From contig NZ_LT629787.1 of NCBI RefSeq assembly GCF_900105655.1, positions 3,348,001 to 3,412,000 of the forward strand: a stretch of DNA of 64,000 nucleotides. The letters are read 5' to 3'. A program made the position numbers and the translations under genes. Within the stretch, counting starts at the first letter, position 1; each line of letters starts with the position of its first letter. The DNA comes from Halopseudomonas salegens (lineage in GTDB: Bacteria > Pseudomonadota > Gammaproteobacteria > Pseudomonadales > Pseudomonadaceae). This document shows, piece after piece, positions 54,412 through 64,000 of this stretch. Under the pieces are notes generated by a model that was given only the letters and a program-made list of their open reading frames with translations, was not told the DNA's origin and did no database searches.

Positions 54412-55851
54412 TCAGGTGGTCAGAGTCCGCAGCAGGTTCTTGTAATCTTCACGGATGTCAGCATCCGCTTCGCGTAATTCAGCAATCTTGCGCGTTGCAT
54501 GCAATACCGTAGTGTGGTCACGGCCACCGAAAGCATCACCAATTTCCGGCAAGCTGTGATTGGTCAATTCCTTGGCCAGCGTCATGGCAACCTGACGTGG
54601 GCGAGCTACCGAACGCGAGCGGCGCTTGGATAAAACATCAGAAACCTTGATCTTGTAATACTCAGCAACGGTACGCTGTATATTATCAATACTGACCAGC
54701 TTGTCCTGCAATGCCAACAGATCCTTGAGCGACTCACGTATCAGCTCGATACTGATATCACGACCCATGAAATGCGCGCTGGCGGTTACCCGCTTCAGGG
54801 CACCTTCCAGTTCACGAACATTGGAACGAATCCGCTGGGCAATGAAGAAAGCGGCATCATGCGGCAGATCGACCCGGGTTTGCTCGGCCTTCTTCATCAG
54901 AATAGCCACCCGGGTTTCCAGCTCCGGCGGCTCGACAGCGACCGTCAGACCCCAACCAAAACGTGACTTCAAGCGTTCTTCCAGACCATCGATTTCTTTC
55001 GGATAACGGTCACTGGTAAGAATTACCTGCTGGCCGCCTTCGAGCAAGGCATTGAAGGTATGAAAGAATTCTTCCTGTGAGCGTTCCTTTTTGGCAAAGA
55101 ACTGAATGTCATCAATCAGCAAGGCATCCACTGAACGGTAATAACGTTTGAAGTCATTGATCGCGTTCATTTGCAACGCCTTGACCATGTCGGCGACAAA
55201 ACGCTCTGAATGCAAATAGACAATTTTTGCAGCCGGATTCTTTTTCAGCAGATGATTGCCCACTGCATGCATCAAATGGGTTTTACCCAGGCCGACACCG
55301 CCGTAGAGAAAAAGCGGGTTGTAGCCATGTTTGGGATTGTCGGCGACTTGCCAGGCGGCGGCACGAGCCAACTGGTTGGATTTACCTTCGACAAAATTCT
55401 CGAAAGTAAAGCTGCGATTCAGATAACTGGTGTGCTTGATCAAGGCAGGCGACGGGTCGGACGGCGGCCGACTATTGATGGCTTCATCACGACTGCGCTC
55501 GGCATCCGGCACAAACCCCTGTCCGGTTGCCTGTGCTCTCGGAGTGACCGGCGCGGTAGCAGCTTGCGGTTGTGGGGTCGCAGGGGCACTGGCAGTTACT
55601 TGATGCCGGCGACTGCCGATAAGCAAGGCAACCATGGGAGCCTGGCCCTGGGAAAGATCGTCCAACAGTTCCTGGATACGGCTGAGGTATTTGTCATTCA
55701 CCCAGTCGAGCACAAAGCGGTTGGGGGCGTACAGGCGCAATTCATCCCCATCACCATCCACCTGCAAGGGACGAATCCATGTATTGAATTGTTGCGATGG
55801 AAGCTCATCACGCAAAAAATCGACGCATTGCTGCCAGAGTGCAACAGACAC
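54412..55851 (-). CDS. dnaA: Chromosomal replication initiator DnaA
   Basis: A 479-residue AAA+ initiator. Domain I is [20 protein letters not shown], and domain II is a Pro/Ala/Gln-rich linker (about 85-140). Domain III has [18 protein letters not shown] (Walker A) and [14 protein letters not shown] (Walker B), and domain IV has the DNA-binding [15 protein letters not shown]. The open frame starts at 55869, but GTG 55851 gives the Pseudomonas N terminus. It faces away from the origin-like region. Confidence 0.98.
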   Translation of the reverse strand: MSVALWQQCVDFLRDELPSQQFNTWIRPLQVDGDGDELRLYAPNRFVLDWVNDKYLSRIQELLDDLSQGQAPMVALLIGSRRHQVTASAPATPQPQAATAPVTPRAQATGQGFVPDAERSRDEAINSRPPSDPSPALIKHTSYLNRSFTFENFVEGKSNQLARAAAWQVADNPKHGYNPLFLYGGVGLGKTHLMHAVGNHLLKKNPAAKIVYLHSERFVADMVKALQMNAINDFKRYYRSVDALLIDDIQFFAKKERSQEEFFHTFNALLEGGQQVILTSDRYPKEIDGLEERLKSRFGWGLTVAVEPPELETRVAILMKKAEQTRVDLPHDAAFFIAQRIRSNVRELEGALKRVTASAHFMGRDISIELIRESLKDLLALQDKLVSIDNIQRTVAEYYKIKVSDVLSKRRSRSVARPRQVAMTLAKELTNHSLPEIGDAFGGRDHTTVLHATRKIAELREADADIREDYKNLLRTLTT

Positions 55852-56446
55852 AAACCCCCCAATGGCCAATCAGCCGTGAGTACAAAGTATCAACCGAGAC
55901 GTCTGCACAGGGCAGGTTTTTTGCGTCCCGACAAGCTGATCATTCTAGCCCTTGGGGCTCAAGTTATCCACACCAACAACCATAAGATTGACTGATTGTC
56001 AGTCCGATCAGATACGGATAAACCAGAAAAAGTAGGCAATGAAAACGGCGTTCAACAACGCACATCGCCTCGTAAAGGCTGTGCACAACGTCCTTTGAGA
56101 CCTGTGCAGAAGCTGGTTACCAAAACGGGGATAAATACCCTTGTGGATAAGTGCTCAAGTTACCCACAAGCTGTGCACAGCTATTGAGGGGTACCGTGCA
56201 CCGTTGGTACACAAGGTTCAATCGGAATCCAGGCACCTGTTTGGCTGGGCTGTAGCCAGCTATCCACAGAAAATCCGTTCCTATTTACATTAACTATATC
56301 TATCTTTTTAACCCTTTGATTTATTTATGATGAATTATGCCTTGAGGGATACAAATCAAATTGACCTGAGGCCAGCATTTCTCTAGAATTGCCGGTCCCT
56401 TGAAAGGGCTCCTAGTCCTTGTTTGAACCACTCAGGTATCTGAATC
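55852..56446. other. oriC: Origin-like region 1 (oriC candidate) between dnaA and rpmH
   Basis: A 595-bp gene-free stretch. Exact DnaA boxes TTATCCACA lie at 55964-55972 (plus) and 56142-56150 (minus). Near-boxes are TTACCCACA at 56160-56168 and CTATCCACA at 56260-56268. A strongly AT-rich tract from about 56280 to 56345 follows the last box and is a likely unwinding element. The rpmH-dnaA gap is the functional origin site in Pseudomonas. It must also hold the promoters of dnaA and rpmH. Confidence 0.85.
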
Positions 56447-56581
56447 ATGAAAAGAACATTTCAACCCAGCGTACTGAAGCGCAAGCGCAACCACGGTTTC
56501 CGTGCACGTATGGCCACCAAGAATGGCCGTGCCGTTCTGGCTCGTCGTCGTGCCAAAGGCCGTAAGCGCCTGTCAGCTTAA
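56447..56581 (+). CDS. rpmH: 50S ribosomal protein L34
   Basis: A 44-residue, highly basic protein with the invariant [20 protein letters not shown] start and [12 protein letters not shown] end. It is read away from dnaA and is the first gene of rpmH-rnpA-yidD-yidC. Confidence 0.98.
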   Translation: MKRTFQPSVLKRKRNHGFRARMATKNGRAVLARRRAKGRKRLSA

Positions 56582-56595
56582 GCACCGGTCACCAG

Positions 56596-56994
56596 GTGGG
56601 CTTGACGTTCAGCCGCGATCACAGGTTACTGACGCCTGCCGATTACAAAGCTGTATTCGATGGCACCACCTGCAAGGCCTCTGCGCCACTCATTCTGCTG
56701 TTGGCTAGAGTCAATACACTCAGCCAACCGCGTCTGGGTTTGGTCATTGCCAAGAAACATGTCCGCCGCGCCGTTGATCGCAACCGGATCAAGCGCATTG
56801 CCCGTGAGTCCTTTCGTCATCACCAGGACCTGCTGGGCAATCTGGATATCGTCATCCTCGCCCGCAAGGGCCTGGGTGACCTGGACAATGCCCAACTCCA
56901 TGCCCTGTATCAGGACATGTGGCGCAGATTGGCCCGATCGGCCAGCAAACGCGCCCGCTCGCTCAACTCCGGACCGCCGTCATCCAATGCGTAA
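56596..56994 (+). CDS. rnpA: Ribonuclease P protein component
   Basis: A 132-residue basic protein that binds RNase P RNA in tRNA 5' maturation. [18 protein letters not shown] and the RNR motif in [19 protein letters not shown] are diagnostic. GTG 56596 is taken as start; TTG 56602 is possible because no clear ribosome site favours either. It lies 14 bp after rpmH and overlaps yidD by 8 bp. Confidence 0.95.
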   Translation: MGLTFSRDHRLLTPADYKAVFDGTTCKASAPLILLLARVNTLSQPRLGLVIAKKHVRRAVDRNRIKRIARESFRHHQDLLGNLDIVILARKGLGDLDNAQLHALYQDMWRRLARSASKRARSLNSGPPSSNA

Positions 56995-57247
56995 CGCCGC
57001 AATCGGACTGATCAAGGTTTACCGCTACGCTATCAGTCCACTGATGGCCAATCATTGTCGTTTCTATCCCTCCTGTTCCTGCTATGCCCAGGAAGCCATC
57101 GAACAACATGGCTTGCTCAAGGGTGGTTGGCTCAGTGCCCGACGTCTGGGCCGCTGCCATCCCTGGCATCAGGGTGGGTATGATCCGGTTCCACCTGCTG
57201 CTGCAGATCTTTCATCCGCGCCTTCCGAGATGACCAACAAACCATGA
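56987..57247 (+). CDS. yidD: Membrane protein insertion efficiency factor YidD
   Basis: An 86-residue protein with the family block [34 protein letters not shown] and GGYDPVP. It helps YidC-dependent membrane insertion. It overlaps rnpA by 8 bp and yidC by 4 bp. The ATG lies inside a longer open frame that also covers rnpA in another frame; only this part is real. Confidence 0.94.
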   Translation: MRNAAIGLIKVYRYAISPLMANHCRFYPSCSCYAQEAIEQHGLLKGGWLSARRLGRCHPWHQGGYDPVPPAAADLSSAPSEMTNKP

Positions 57248-58956
57248 ACATGCAACGAAATATTCTCATTGCTGCCCTGCTTGTAATCACCTACATGATG
57301 GTGCTGCAGTGGAATCGCGATTATGGCCAACCAGATCTGAGCGAGACTGTCGCAGATACCCAACAACAGATTGAAACCGCTGATCTCCCCGCTATGGGAG
57401 TCACTGAAGACAATCAGACTGGTGGTACGGATGATGCCAATGGGGATGTCCCCGTTGCCATTGAACCGACTGAAGAAGGCATGCCGGCAACAGCACCGAA
57501 TGAACCCGTCGCGACCAGTTCCAACCTGATCCAGGTTGAAACCGACACCTTTCGTCTGAGCATTGATCCGCGTGGTGGCGATATTGTCAGTATTGCACTG
57601 CCGCAATATCCACGTCATCGCGATCGTCCGGATTTGCCCTTCCAGTTACTGGAACAAAGCAATAACCATTTGTACGTCGCACAAAGCGGTCTGACCGGTC
57701 GCAACGGTCCGGATGCCAGGGAATCAGGTCGCCCGCTTTACTCTGCCGATGAGTCAGAATTTACCCTGCGTGACGGTGAAGATAACCTGCAGATCGATCT
57801 CACTTTCAGTGAAAACGATATTACCTATATCAAGCGTTTCACCTTCAATCGCGGTGATTACCTGATCCGGGTCGAGTATCTGATCGACAACCAGAGTAGT
57901 GAAACCTGGAGCGGTAACCTGTTCGGCCAAATCAAACGCGATGACAGCGCTGACCCCTCCAGTAGTGGCACTACGGGCATGGCTACCTATCTGGGTGCCG
58001 CTTACTGGGATGCTGACAGTTCTTATACCAAGATCAGCATGGGTGACATGGATGACAAGAATCTCCGCGAAACCGTGTCCGGGGGCTGGGTAGCCTGGCT
58101 GCAGCATTACTTTGTCTCTGCCTGGATTCCGAACAACGAACAGCGTCACGTCTACCAGACTCGAAAAGATCGAAACGGCAACTATATTGCCGGCTTCACC
58201 AGCCCGACCGCTCAGGTCGCAGCCGGAGATCAGGGTGTCATTCAGGCTGATTTCTACGCCGGGCCAAAAACACAGGACAGGCTGAAAGAGATTTCTCCTG
58301 GTCTGCATCTGACCGTGGACTACGGTTTCCTCTGGTGGATTGCCCAGCCACTTTTCTTTGTACTCAGCTTTATCCACGGCTTTGTCGGTAACTGGGGCTG
58401 GAGCATTATCCTGCTCACCATGCTGATCAAACTGATATTTTTTCCCTTGTCGGCAACCAGTTACCGTTCCATGGCCAACATGCGTCGTGTCAGCCCCAAG
58501 CTGCAAGCCTTGCGTGAGCAGTTTGGTGATGATCGACAAAAGATGTCCCAGGCAATGATGGAGCTGTACAAAAAAGAAAAAATCAATCCGCTGGGTGGCT
58601 GCTTGCCCATTCTGGTACAGATGCCCGTGTTCATTGCCCTCTACTGGGTACTGATGGAAAGTGTCGAGATGCGACAAGCCGAATGGATTGGCTGGATCAC
58701 TGATCTCTCACTCAAGGATCCTTACTTCATTCTGCCAATCCTGATGGGCGCGAGTATGTTTATCCAGCAACTGCTCAACCCGACGCCTCCGGACCCGATG
58801 CAGGCAAAGATAATGCGCATGCTGCCAATCATCTTTACCTTCTTCTTCCTCTGGTTCCCGTCCGGTCTGGTGCTGTACTGGGTGGTCAACAACGTTCTGT
58901 CGATCGCACAACAGTGGTACATTACCCGACAGATTGAGAAGGGCGCCAAGGCATAA
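57244..58956 (+). CDS. yidC: Membrane protein insertase YidC
   Basis: A 570-residue Oxa1-family insertase. It has an N-terminal helix ([18 protein letters not shown]), a large periplasmic beta domain (about 60-330) and then five helices. The conserved cytoplasmic region is [19 protein letters not shown] with [17 protein letters not shown]. Length is that of Pseudomonas YidC. A strong terminator follows. Confidence 0.97.
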   Translation: MNMQRNILIAALLVITYMMVLQWNRDYGQPDLSETVADTQQQIETADLPAMGVTEDNQTGGTDDANGDVPVAIEPTEEGMPATAPNEPVATSSNLIQVETDTFRLSIDPRGGDIVSIALPQYPRHRDRPDLPFQLLEQSNNHLYVAQSGLTGRNGPDARESGRPLYSADESEFTLRDGEDNLQIDLTFSENDITYIKRFTFNRGDYLIRVEYLIDNQSSETWSGNLFGQIKRDDSADPSSSGTTGMATYLGAAYWDADSSYTKISMGDMDDKNLRETVSGGWVAWLQHYFVSAWIPNNEQRHVYQTRKDRNGNYIAGFTSPTAQVAAGDQGVIQADFYAGPKTQDRLKEISPGLHLTVDYGFLWWIAQPLFFVLSFIHGFVGNWGWSIILLTMLIKLIFFPLSATSYRSMANMRRVSPKLQALREQFGDDRQKMSQAMMELYKKEKINPLGGCLPILVQMPVFIALYWVLMESVEMRQAEWIGWITDLSLKDPYFILPILMGASMFIQQLLNPTPPDPMQAKIMRMLPIIFTFFFLWFPSGLVLYWVVNNVLSIAQQWYITRQIEKGAKA

Positions 58957-58974
58957 GCCACGGCCATACCCAGC

Positions 58975-59000
58975 AAACGCCCCGCCTCGCGGGGCGTTTT
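58975..59000 (+). terminator. Intrinsic terminator after yidC
   Basis: A 10-bp stem, AAACGCCCCG at 58975-58984 and CGGGGCGTTT at 58990-58999, closes a 5-nt loop and ends in a short T-run. It separates yidC from mnmE. Confidence 0.85.
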
Positions 59001-59022
59001 GCATTCTGCCTGTGGAGCCAGC

Positions 59023-60390
59023 ATGAACCACACTGCTACAGATACCATTGCCGCCATTGCCACCCCACCCGGTCAGGGAGGGGTGGGTATCGTTCGTTTG
59101 TCAGGCCCCCAGGCCCAGGCGATCGGTCAACAACTGAGCGGGCTCAGATTGCGTCCGCGGCATGCCCACTATGGCCCTTTCACGGCAGGTGGGGAGGTGC
59201 TGGACCAGGGGTTGAGCCTGTTCTTTCCCAATCCGCACTCCTTTACCGGAGAAGATGTTGTCGAATTGCACGGTCATGGTGGTCCGGTCGTGATGGATCT
59301 GTTGCTCAAAGCCTGTCTTGACGCCGGTGCTCGGCCAGCACGCCCGGGTGAATTCAGTGAGCGCGCCTTTCTCAATGACAAGCTGGACCTGGCCCAGGCT
59401 GAAGCCATCGCCGACTTGATTGAAGCCAGCTCCGAGCAGGCAGCACGCAACGCCGTGCAATCACTGCAAGGGGCCTTCTCGCGGCGGGTAAAGGACCTCA
59501 CCGAAGCACTGATTGCCTTGCGAATACATGTCGAAGCTGCAATCGACTTTCCGGAAGAGGAAATCGACTTTCTCGCCGATGGCCATGTCCTGCAGGAACT
59601 GCAACACGTACGTGAGCAACTGACCCGAGTGCAGCGAGAGGCCGGGCAAGGGGCACTATTGCGCGATGGCATGAACGTAGTCATTGCCGGCCGACCGAAT
59701 GCGGGTAAATCAAGCCTGCTCAATGCCCTCGCCGGCAAGGACAGCGCTATCGTGACCGAGATTGCCGGTACCACGCGGGATATTCTGCGCGAACATATCC
59801 ATATCGATGGCATGCCGTTGCACATCATTGATACCGCTGGTCTGCGGGATACCGATGATGTGGTGGAAAAGATCGGCGTTGAACGGGCCATGGCTGCCAT
59901 TGCCGATGCGGATCGTATTCTGCTGGTGATTGATACCAACCAGCCCGAAGCCAACGACCCGGATCAATTGTGGCCTGAATTTCTGCAACAACACCCGGAC
60001 CCTTCGAAAACCACCCTGATCTTCAATAAAACCGATCTCAGCGGCCATGCCATCGGCCTGCAGACCGATGCCAAGGGTCGAGTCGAGCTGCACCTGAGCG
60101 CACGCAATGGTGATGGCATCGAACTGCTGCGTGACCACCTGAAAGACTGTATGGGTTTTGAACAGACGGCTGAAAGTCTGTTCAGCGCCCGCCGACGCCA
60201 TCTTCAGGCCTTGCAACTGGCCAGTGACCACCTGGACCATGGGTATCGACAACTGACCCTGATGGGCGCTGGTGAGCTGCTTGCCGAAGACTTGCGCATG
60301 GCCCAGCAGGCACTGGGGGAAATTACCGGTGAATTCAGTGCCGATGACCTGCTCGGGCGGATTTTTTCCAGTTTCTGTATCGGCAAATAA
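59023..60390 (+). CDS. mnmE: tRNA modification GTPase MnmE
   Basis: A 455-residue GTPase that works with MnmG to put the cmnm5 group on U34 of certain tRNAs. The folate-binding N domain has [20 protein letters not shown]; the G domain has [31 protein letters not shown] and FNKTDL; the C terminus is the invariant FCIGK. An in-frame upstream codon exists, but ATG 59023 with GGAG before it is preferred. Confidence 0.97.
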   Translation: MNHTATDTIAAIATPPGQGGVGIVRLSGPQAQAIGQQLSGLRLRPRHAHYGPFTAGGEVLDQGLSLFFPNPHSFTGEDVVELHGHGGPVVMDLLLKACLDAGARPARPGEFSERAFLNDKLDLAQAEAIADLIEASSEQAARNAVQSLQGAFSRRVKDLTEALIALRIHVEAAIDFPEEEIDFLADGHVLQELQHVREQLTRVQREAGQGALLRDGMNVVIAGRPNAGKSSLLNALAGKDSAIVTEIAGTTRDILREHIHIDGMPLHIIDTAGLRDTDDVVEKIGVERAMAAIADADRILLVIDTNQPEANDPDQLWPEFLQQHPDPSKTTLIFNKTDLSGHAIGLQTDAKGRVELHLSARNGDGIELLRDHLKDCMGFEQTAESLFSARRRHLQALQLASDHLDHGYRQLTLMGAGELLAEDLRMAQQALGEITGEFSADDLLGRIFSSFCIGK

Positions 60391-60863
60391 TTATCACAAC
60401 GGCTTTAATCGGTTGATGGCTACTACAGGAAGGAACTATCAACCGGTATCCGTCCCCTTGAACCCTGTGTACAAACGGGCCTGAGCCATGTCGATAAACA
60501 AGGGGCAAACCCGGTGGATAACCAGGCTGTGGATAAGCGCCTCGGTTATCCACAGGAACCCAGGGGTAATGCCCAGATGTTGTACGCAACTGCTGCACAG
60601 ACTTTTGCTCTTCTGCATCCCCTGAAATAGAAGGGCCGGGGTTACTTTTCCACAGGAAACCGGCTGCTCATTAACATCATTAGTATTTATCCTTTAAAAA
60701 CCTTTTCTTATTTATATGTTTAAACGCACCGTGTTGCACAGCAACCCGTCATGCCTTCATCCGGCTGTACAAAAAATATCCAGTCATGCTGCAATTTATT
60801 CCCCGAACGCCTATAATCAGTCCCTTTTTCCACGCTCGACACATTCGGGCAACGAGGTGACTG
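60391..60863. other. Origin-like region 2 between mnmE and mnmG
   Basis: A 473-bp gene-free stretch. Exact DnaA boxes lie at 60528-60536 (minus) and 60546-60554 (plus); near-boxes are GGTGGATAA at 60513-60521 and TTTTCCACA at 60646-60654. An AT-rich tract runs from about 60669 to 60725. The inverted pair with a 9-bp gap and the third box 91 bp further on repeat the spacing seen in the dnaA-rpmH region. Whether it starts replication is not known; it also carries the mnmG promoter. Confidence 0.75.
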
Positions 60864-62762
60864 GTGGACTATCCCGAACGTTTTGACGTTATCGTCGTCG
60901 GTGGCGGCCATGCCGGTACCGAAGCTGCGCTGGCGGCTGCACGTATGGGCTGCAAAACCCTGTTGCTCAGTCACAATGTGGAAACACTTGGTCAGATGAG
61001 CTGCAACCCCGCCATTGGCGGCATTGGCAAAAGTCACCTGGTCAAGGAAATCGATGCGCTGGGCGGGGCCATGGCCCGTGCTACCGACCGTGCCGGTATC
61101 CAGTTCCGCATACTCAACAGCCGCAAAGGGCCAGCCGTTCGGGCCACCCGCGCTCAGGCCGACCGTGTGCTGTACAAAGCCGCCATTCGCGAGATCCTGG
61201 AAAACCAGGTGAACCTGTCCATCTTTCAACAAGCCTGTGATGACCTGATCGTTGAACAGGATCAGGTCTGCGGCGTCGTGACTCAGATGGGCTTGCGCTT
61301 CAAGGCGGATAACGTAGTACTGACTGCCGGAACTTTCCTCGGCGGCAAAATCCATATCGGGCTGGATAATTTCTCCGGTGGTCGTGCGGGTGACCCTCCG
61401 GCTATTGCCCTGGCTGATCGCCTGCGTGAACTGCCGCTGCGCGTTGACCGCTTGAAAACCGGTACGCCGCCGCGGATTGACGGCAAAACGGTGGATTACA
61501 GCCAGATGCAAGCCCAACCGGGCGATACACCTTTGCCGGTAATGTCGTTCATGGGGTCGGTCGAAGAGCACCCCGAGCAGGTCAATTGCTGGATTACCTA
61601 TACCAACGAAAAAACTCACGAGATCATTCGCCAGAACCTTGATCGTTCCCCCATGTATACCGGGGTTATCGAAGGCATAGGCCCGCGTTATTGCCCGTCG
61701 ATTGAAGACAAGATTCATCGTTTTGCCGACAAGAACCAGCATCAGGTGTTTATCGAACCGGAAGGTCTCAATACCCACGAGTTGTATCCCAATGGTATTT
61801 CCACCAGTTTGCCCTTCGATGTGCAATTGCAGATCGTGCGCTCGATAGAGGGGCTGCAAAACGCCCATATCCTGCGTCCTGGCTATGCCATTGAATATGA
61901 TTATTTCAATCCACAGGATCTGAAGTACTCACTGGAAACCAAAGTGATTGGTGGCTTGTTCTTTGCCGGCCAGATCAACGGCACCACCGGATACGAAGAG
62001 GCGGCTGCACAGGGGTTGCTCGCGGGTATGAATGCCGCCCGTCGTGCCAAGGGGCTGGAAGCCTGGTGTCCACGCCGGGATGAAGCCTACATTGGTGTGC
62101 TGGTGGATGACCTGATCACCATGGGCACCCGTGAGCCCTATCGCATGTTTACCTCACGCGCCGAATACCGCCTGGTATTGCGTGAAGACAACGCCGATCT
62201 GCGCTTGACCGAACAGGGTCGCGAGTTGGGACTGGTCGATGATCACCGGTGGTCGGTATTCAGCAGCAAGCGTGAAGCCATCGAGCAGGAAACCCAGCGC
62301 TTGCGCAGCAGCTGGGTACAACCGAACAGCCCGGCAGGCCAGGCCTTTGCCAAGCTTTACGGCACCCCATTGACCCACGAATACAATTTGCTTGATCTGT
62401 TGCGCCGACCGGAGGTTGATTATGCCGGACTGTGCGAACTCAGTGGAGCCGGGAACGTGCCGGTGGATGCGGCCGAGCAGGTTGAAATCCAGTGCAAATA
62501 CGCCGGGTACATCGAACGTCAACAGGAAGAGATCAACAAGCTGCGCCAGCATGAAGGGACGTTGCTGCCCGAAGATATCGACTACGCGGCACTCAATGGC
62601 CTGTCGAATGAAATCCGCCATAAACTGGCTGATGTACGTCCACAGACTCTGGGGCAGGCTTCGCGTATCCCGGGGGTAACTCCGGCAGCTATCAGCTTGT
62701 TGCTGATTCATCTGAAAAAACGCAACGCATTGGGCGATCGTCGCCTGGCCCGGGAGGCCTGA
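60864..62762 (+). CDS. mnmG: tRNA uridine-5-carboxymethylaminomethyl modification enzyme MnmG
   Basis: A 632-residue FAD protein, partner of Mnm[21 protein letters not shown] is the FAD site, and [20 protein letters not shown] and [14 protein letters not shown] are family signatures; the C-terminal helical domain (about 560-632) binds MnmE and tRNA. It starts with GTG 60864 with GAGGTGA upstream. rsmG follows 5 bp later. Confidence 0.97.
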   Translation: MDYPERFDVIVVGGGHAGTEAALAAARMGCKTLLLSHNVETLGQMSCNPAIGGIGKSHLVKEIDALGGAMARATDRAGIQFRILNSRKGPAVRATRAQADRVLYKAAIREILENQVNLSIFQQACDDLIVEQDQVCGVVTQMGLRFKADNVVLTAGTFLGGKIHIGLDNFSGGRAGDPPAIALADRLRELPLRVDRLKTGTPPRIDGKTVDYSQMQAQPGDTPLPVMSFMGSVEEHPEQVNCWITYTNEKTHEIIRQNLDRSPMYTGVIEGIGPRYCPSIEDKIHRFADKNQHQVFIEPEGLNTHELYPNGISTSLPFDVQLQIVRSIEGLQNAHILRPGYAIEYDYFNPQDLKYSLETKVIGGLFFAGQINGTTGYEEAAAQGLLAGMNAARRAKGLEAWCPRRDEAYIGVLVDDLITMGTREPYRMFTSRAEYRLVLREDNADLRLTEQGRELGLVDDHRWSVFSSKREAIEQETQRLRSSWVQPNSPAGQAFAKLYGTPLTHEYNLLDLLRRPEVDYAGLCELSGAGNVPVDAAEQVEIQCKYAGYIERQQEEINKLRQHEGTLLPEDIDYAALNGLSNEIRHKLADVRPQTLGQASRIPGVTPAAISLLLIHLKKRNALGDRRLAREA

Positions 62763-62767
62763 AGGGA

Positions 62768-63412
62768 ATGACTGATCATGCGAGGGAGTTGCGTCAGGGC
62801 GCGAGCCAGCTCGGACTCAGTCTGAGCGACACACAGGTTGAACAGCTGTTGGCATACATGGGTCTGCTGAACAAGTGGAACAAGGCCTACAACCTCACCG
62901 CAGTGCGTAATCCGGATGAAATGGTCAGTCGCCATTTACTCGACAGCCTGAGCATTCTGCCCTTTGTCGAAGCGGGAAACTGGCTGGATGTGGGTAGCGG
63001 TGGGGGCATGCCCGGGTTGATTTTGGCCATTATGCAGCCGGAATCCAGTTTTACCCTGCTCGACAGTAATGGCAAGAAAACCCGCTTTCTGACCCAGGCA
63101 AAAATTGAGCTGCAGCTGCAAAACCTCACTGTAGTGAATACCCGGGTTGAAGCCTTTAGCCCTGAACAGCCATTCGATGGTATTGTTTCTCGAGCCTTCA
63201 GCGCGCTGAGTGATTTTGTCCAGCTGACACGCCATCTGGGTAAACCCGCTACGCGTTGGCTGGCAATGAAAGGGCAATATCCCGCCGATGAATTGGCCGC
63301 CCTGCCGGTAGATTTTCAGCTGCTCGCCAGTCATGCCTTGCAGGTACCGGGTTGCCAGGGCAGCCGGCATCTGTTGATACTGCAACGTCAGACGGACGAG
63401 CAGAACGCATAG
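62768..63412 (+). CDS. rsmG: 16S rRNA (guanine-527-N7)-methyltransferase
   Basis: A 214-residue SAM enzyme of the GidB family. [20 protein letters not shown], the SAM site [16 protein letters not shown] and [11 protein letters not shown] are typical. It stands between mnmG and parA in the conserved origin-proximal run. Confidence 0.96.
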   Translation: MTDHARELRQGASQLGLSLSDTQVEQLLAYMGLLNKWNKAYNLTAVRNPDEMVSRHLLDSLSILPFVEAGNWLDVGSGGGMPGLILAIMQPESSFTLLDSNGKKTRFLTQAKIELQLQNLTVVNTRVEAFSPEQPFDGIVSRAFSALSDFVQLTRHLGKPATRWLAMKGQYPADELAALPVDFQLLASHALQVPGCQGSRHLLILQRQTDEQNA

Positions 63413-63421
63413 GAGGTCAGA

Positions 63422-64000
63422 GTGGGCAAGGTATTGGCCATAGCCAACCAGAAAGGCGGTGTCGGCAAGACAACCACCAGTATCAATCTGGCCGCTTCAC
63501 TGGCTGCCACCAAGCGCAAGGTACTGCTGATTGACCTGGACCCCCAGGGCAACGCGACCATGGGCAGCGGCATTGACAAGAGTGAGCTGGACAACTCGGT
63601 GTATGAGTTGCTTACCGGGCGCAGTGATTATGCCCGGACAGTGCTGGCTTCCGAACATGGCGGTTATGACTTGCTGCCGGCCAATGGCGACCTGACAGCC
63701 GCTGAAGTCGAACTGCTTGATATCAAGATGAAAGAAAGCCGTTTGCGCTATGCGCTGACCAATGTGCGCGATAAATATGATTACATCATTATCGACTGCC
63801 CCCCTTCGCTGAATATGCTTACCGTCAATGGTCTGGTTGCCGCCGATGGCGTCATCATTCCCATGCAGTGTGAGTATTACGCGCTGGAAGGCCTCTCGGC
63901 ACTGATCACCACGATCAACCGCATTACCAGTGTGTTGAATCCCGGCTTGCAGATCGAGGGATTGCTGCGCACCATGTACGATCCGCGCAACAGTCTGACC
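63422..64000 (+). CDS. parA: Chromosome-partitioning ATPase ParA (3' end outside the window)
   Basis: The first 193 codons of a ParA/Soj ATPase. The deviant Walker A is NQKGGVGKTTTSINLAASLA, switch I is LIDLDPQGNATMGSGI, and YIIIDCPPSLNMLTVN is Walker B. It starts with GTG 63422, with AGGAGG about 6 nt before it, and runs off the right edge. A parB gene is expected next. Confidence 0.96.
   Translation, partial: MGKVLAIANQKGGVGKTTTSINLAASLAATKRKVLLIDLDPQGNATMGSGIDKSELDNSVYELLTGRSDYARTVLASEHGGYDLLPANGDLTAAEVELLDIKMKESRLRYALTNVRDKYDYIIIDCPPSLNMLTVNGLVAADGVIIPMQCEYYALEGLSALITTINRITSVLNPGLQIEGLLRTMYDPRNSLT

Noticed and set aside
55210..55995. A 261-codon plus-strand frame overlapping dnaA and the origin
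   Set aside because: It is antisense to dnaA and runs into DnaA-box sequence; no protein family is visible.
57754..58677. A 307-codon minus-strand frame inside yidC
   Set aside because: It is a shadow of yidC with atypical composition.
60720..61868. A 382-codon minus-strand frame covering part of origin-like region 2 and mnmG
   Set aside because: Most of it is the shadow of mnmG, and the rest lies in the AT-rich tract; no start signal or domain.

Overview
The window looks like the replication-origin region of a gammaproteobacterium in the Pseudomonadaceae. The gene order rpmH-dnaA-dnaN-recF-gyrB, then a plsC-type acyltransferase, gmhB, glyS, glyQ, an HtrB-type acyltransferase, a PilZ protein, trkA, rsmB, fmt, def, tsaP, dprA, tsaC, hemF, aroE and trpA-trpB-trpI is the Pseudomonas layout. 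On the other side lie rnpA-yidD-yidC-mnmE-mnmG-rsmG-parA. A lineage such as Halopseudomonas is possible, but the genus is inference. No insertion sequence, prophage, CRISPR array, rRNA or tRNA gene was seen.

Positions 1-12,500 are accessory. They hold a cut short-chain dehydrogenase (SDR), a TauE/SafE exporter, an ankyrin lipoprotein, small membrane proteins and a PdxH-like flavoprotein. A MarR regulator and an alpha/beta hydrolase diverge from a second SDR across a large inverted repeat. A b-type cytochrome and a cytochrome c' converge. A sulfur-anion operon follows (BigR-type ArsR regulator, two YeeE/YedE halves, SulP, DUF2892) with a perfect 20-bp palindrome upstream. Then come an apparent gltS remnant and a third SDR.

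Positions 12,500-25,700 are a signalling block. One strand carries a 1230-residue sensor kinase, a receiver protein, an Hpt-REC-REC-GGDEF protein and a REC-HDOD protein, nearly all overlapping. These converge by 4 bp on an opposite-strand operon of a CHASE-PAS-GGDEF-EAL protein, acetoacetyl-CoA ligase and a nitronate monooxygenase-like enzyme. Cyclic-di-GMP is the likely common output.

Positions 25,800-49,700 are mostly conserved housekeeping genes: tryptophan synthase, shikimate, haem, tRNA threonylcarbamoylation, translation start, potassium uptake, glycyl-tRNA synthetase and lipid/LPS synthesis. Type IV pilus-related genes (tsaP, a pilU-like ATPase) and a PilZ gene are scattered among them. 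Between trpA and aroE are two inverted copies of a large hairpin element whose cores are nearly identical but whose arms differ.

Positions 49,700-64,000 hold the replication and ribosome genes. There are two origin-like intergenic regions, dnaA-rpmH and mnmE-mnmG, in which three DnaA boxes keep the same spacing and are followed by similar AT-rich tracts.
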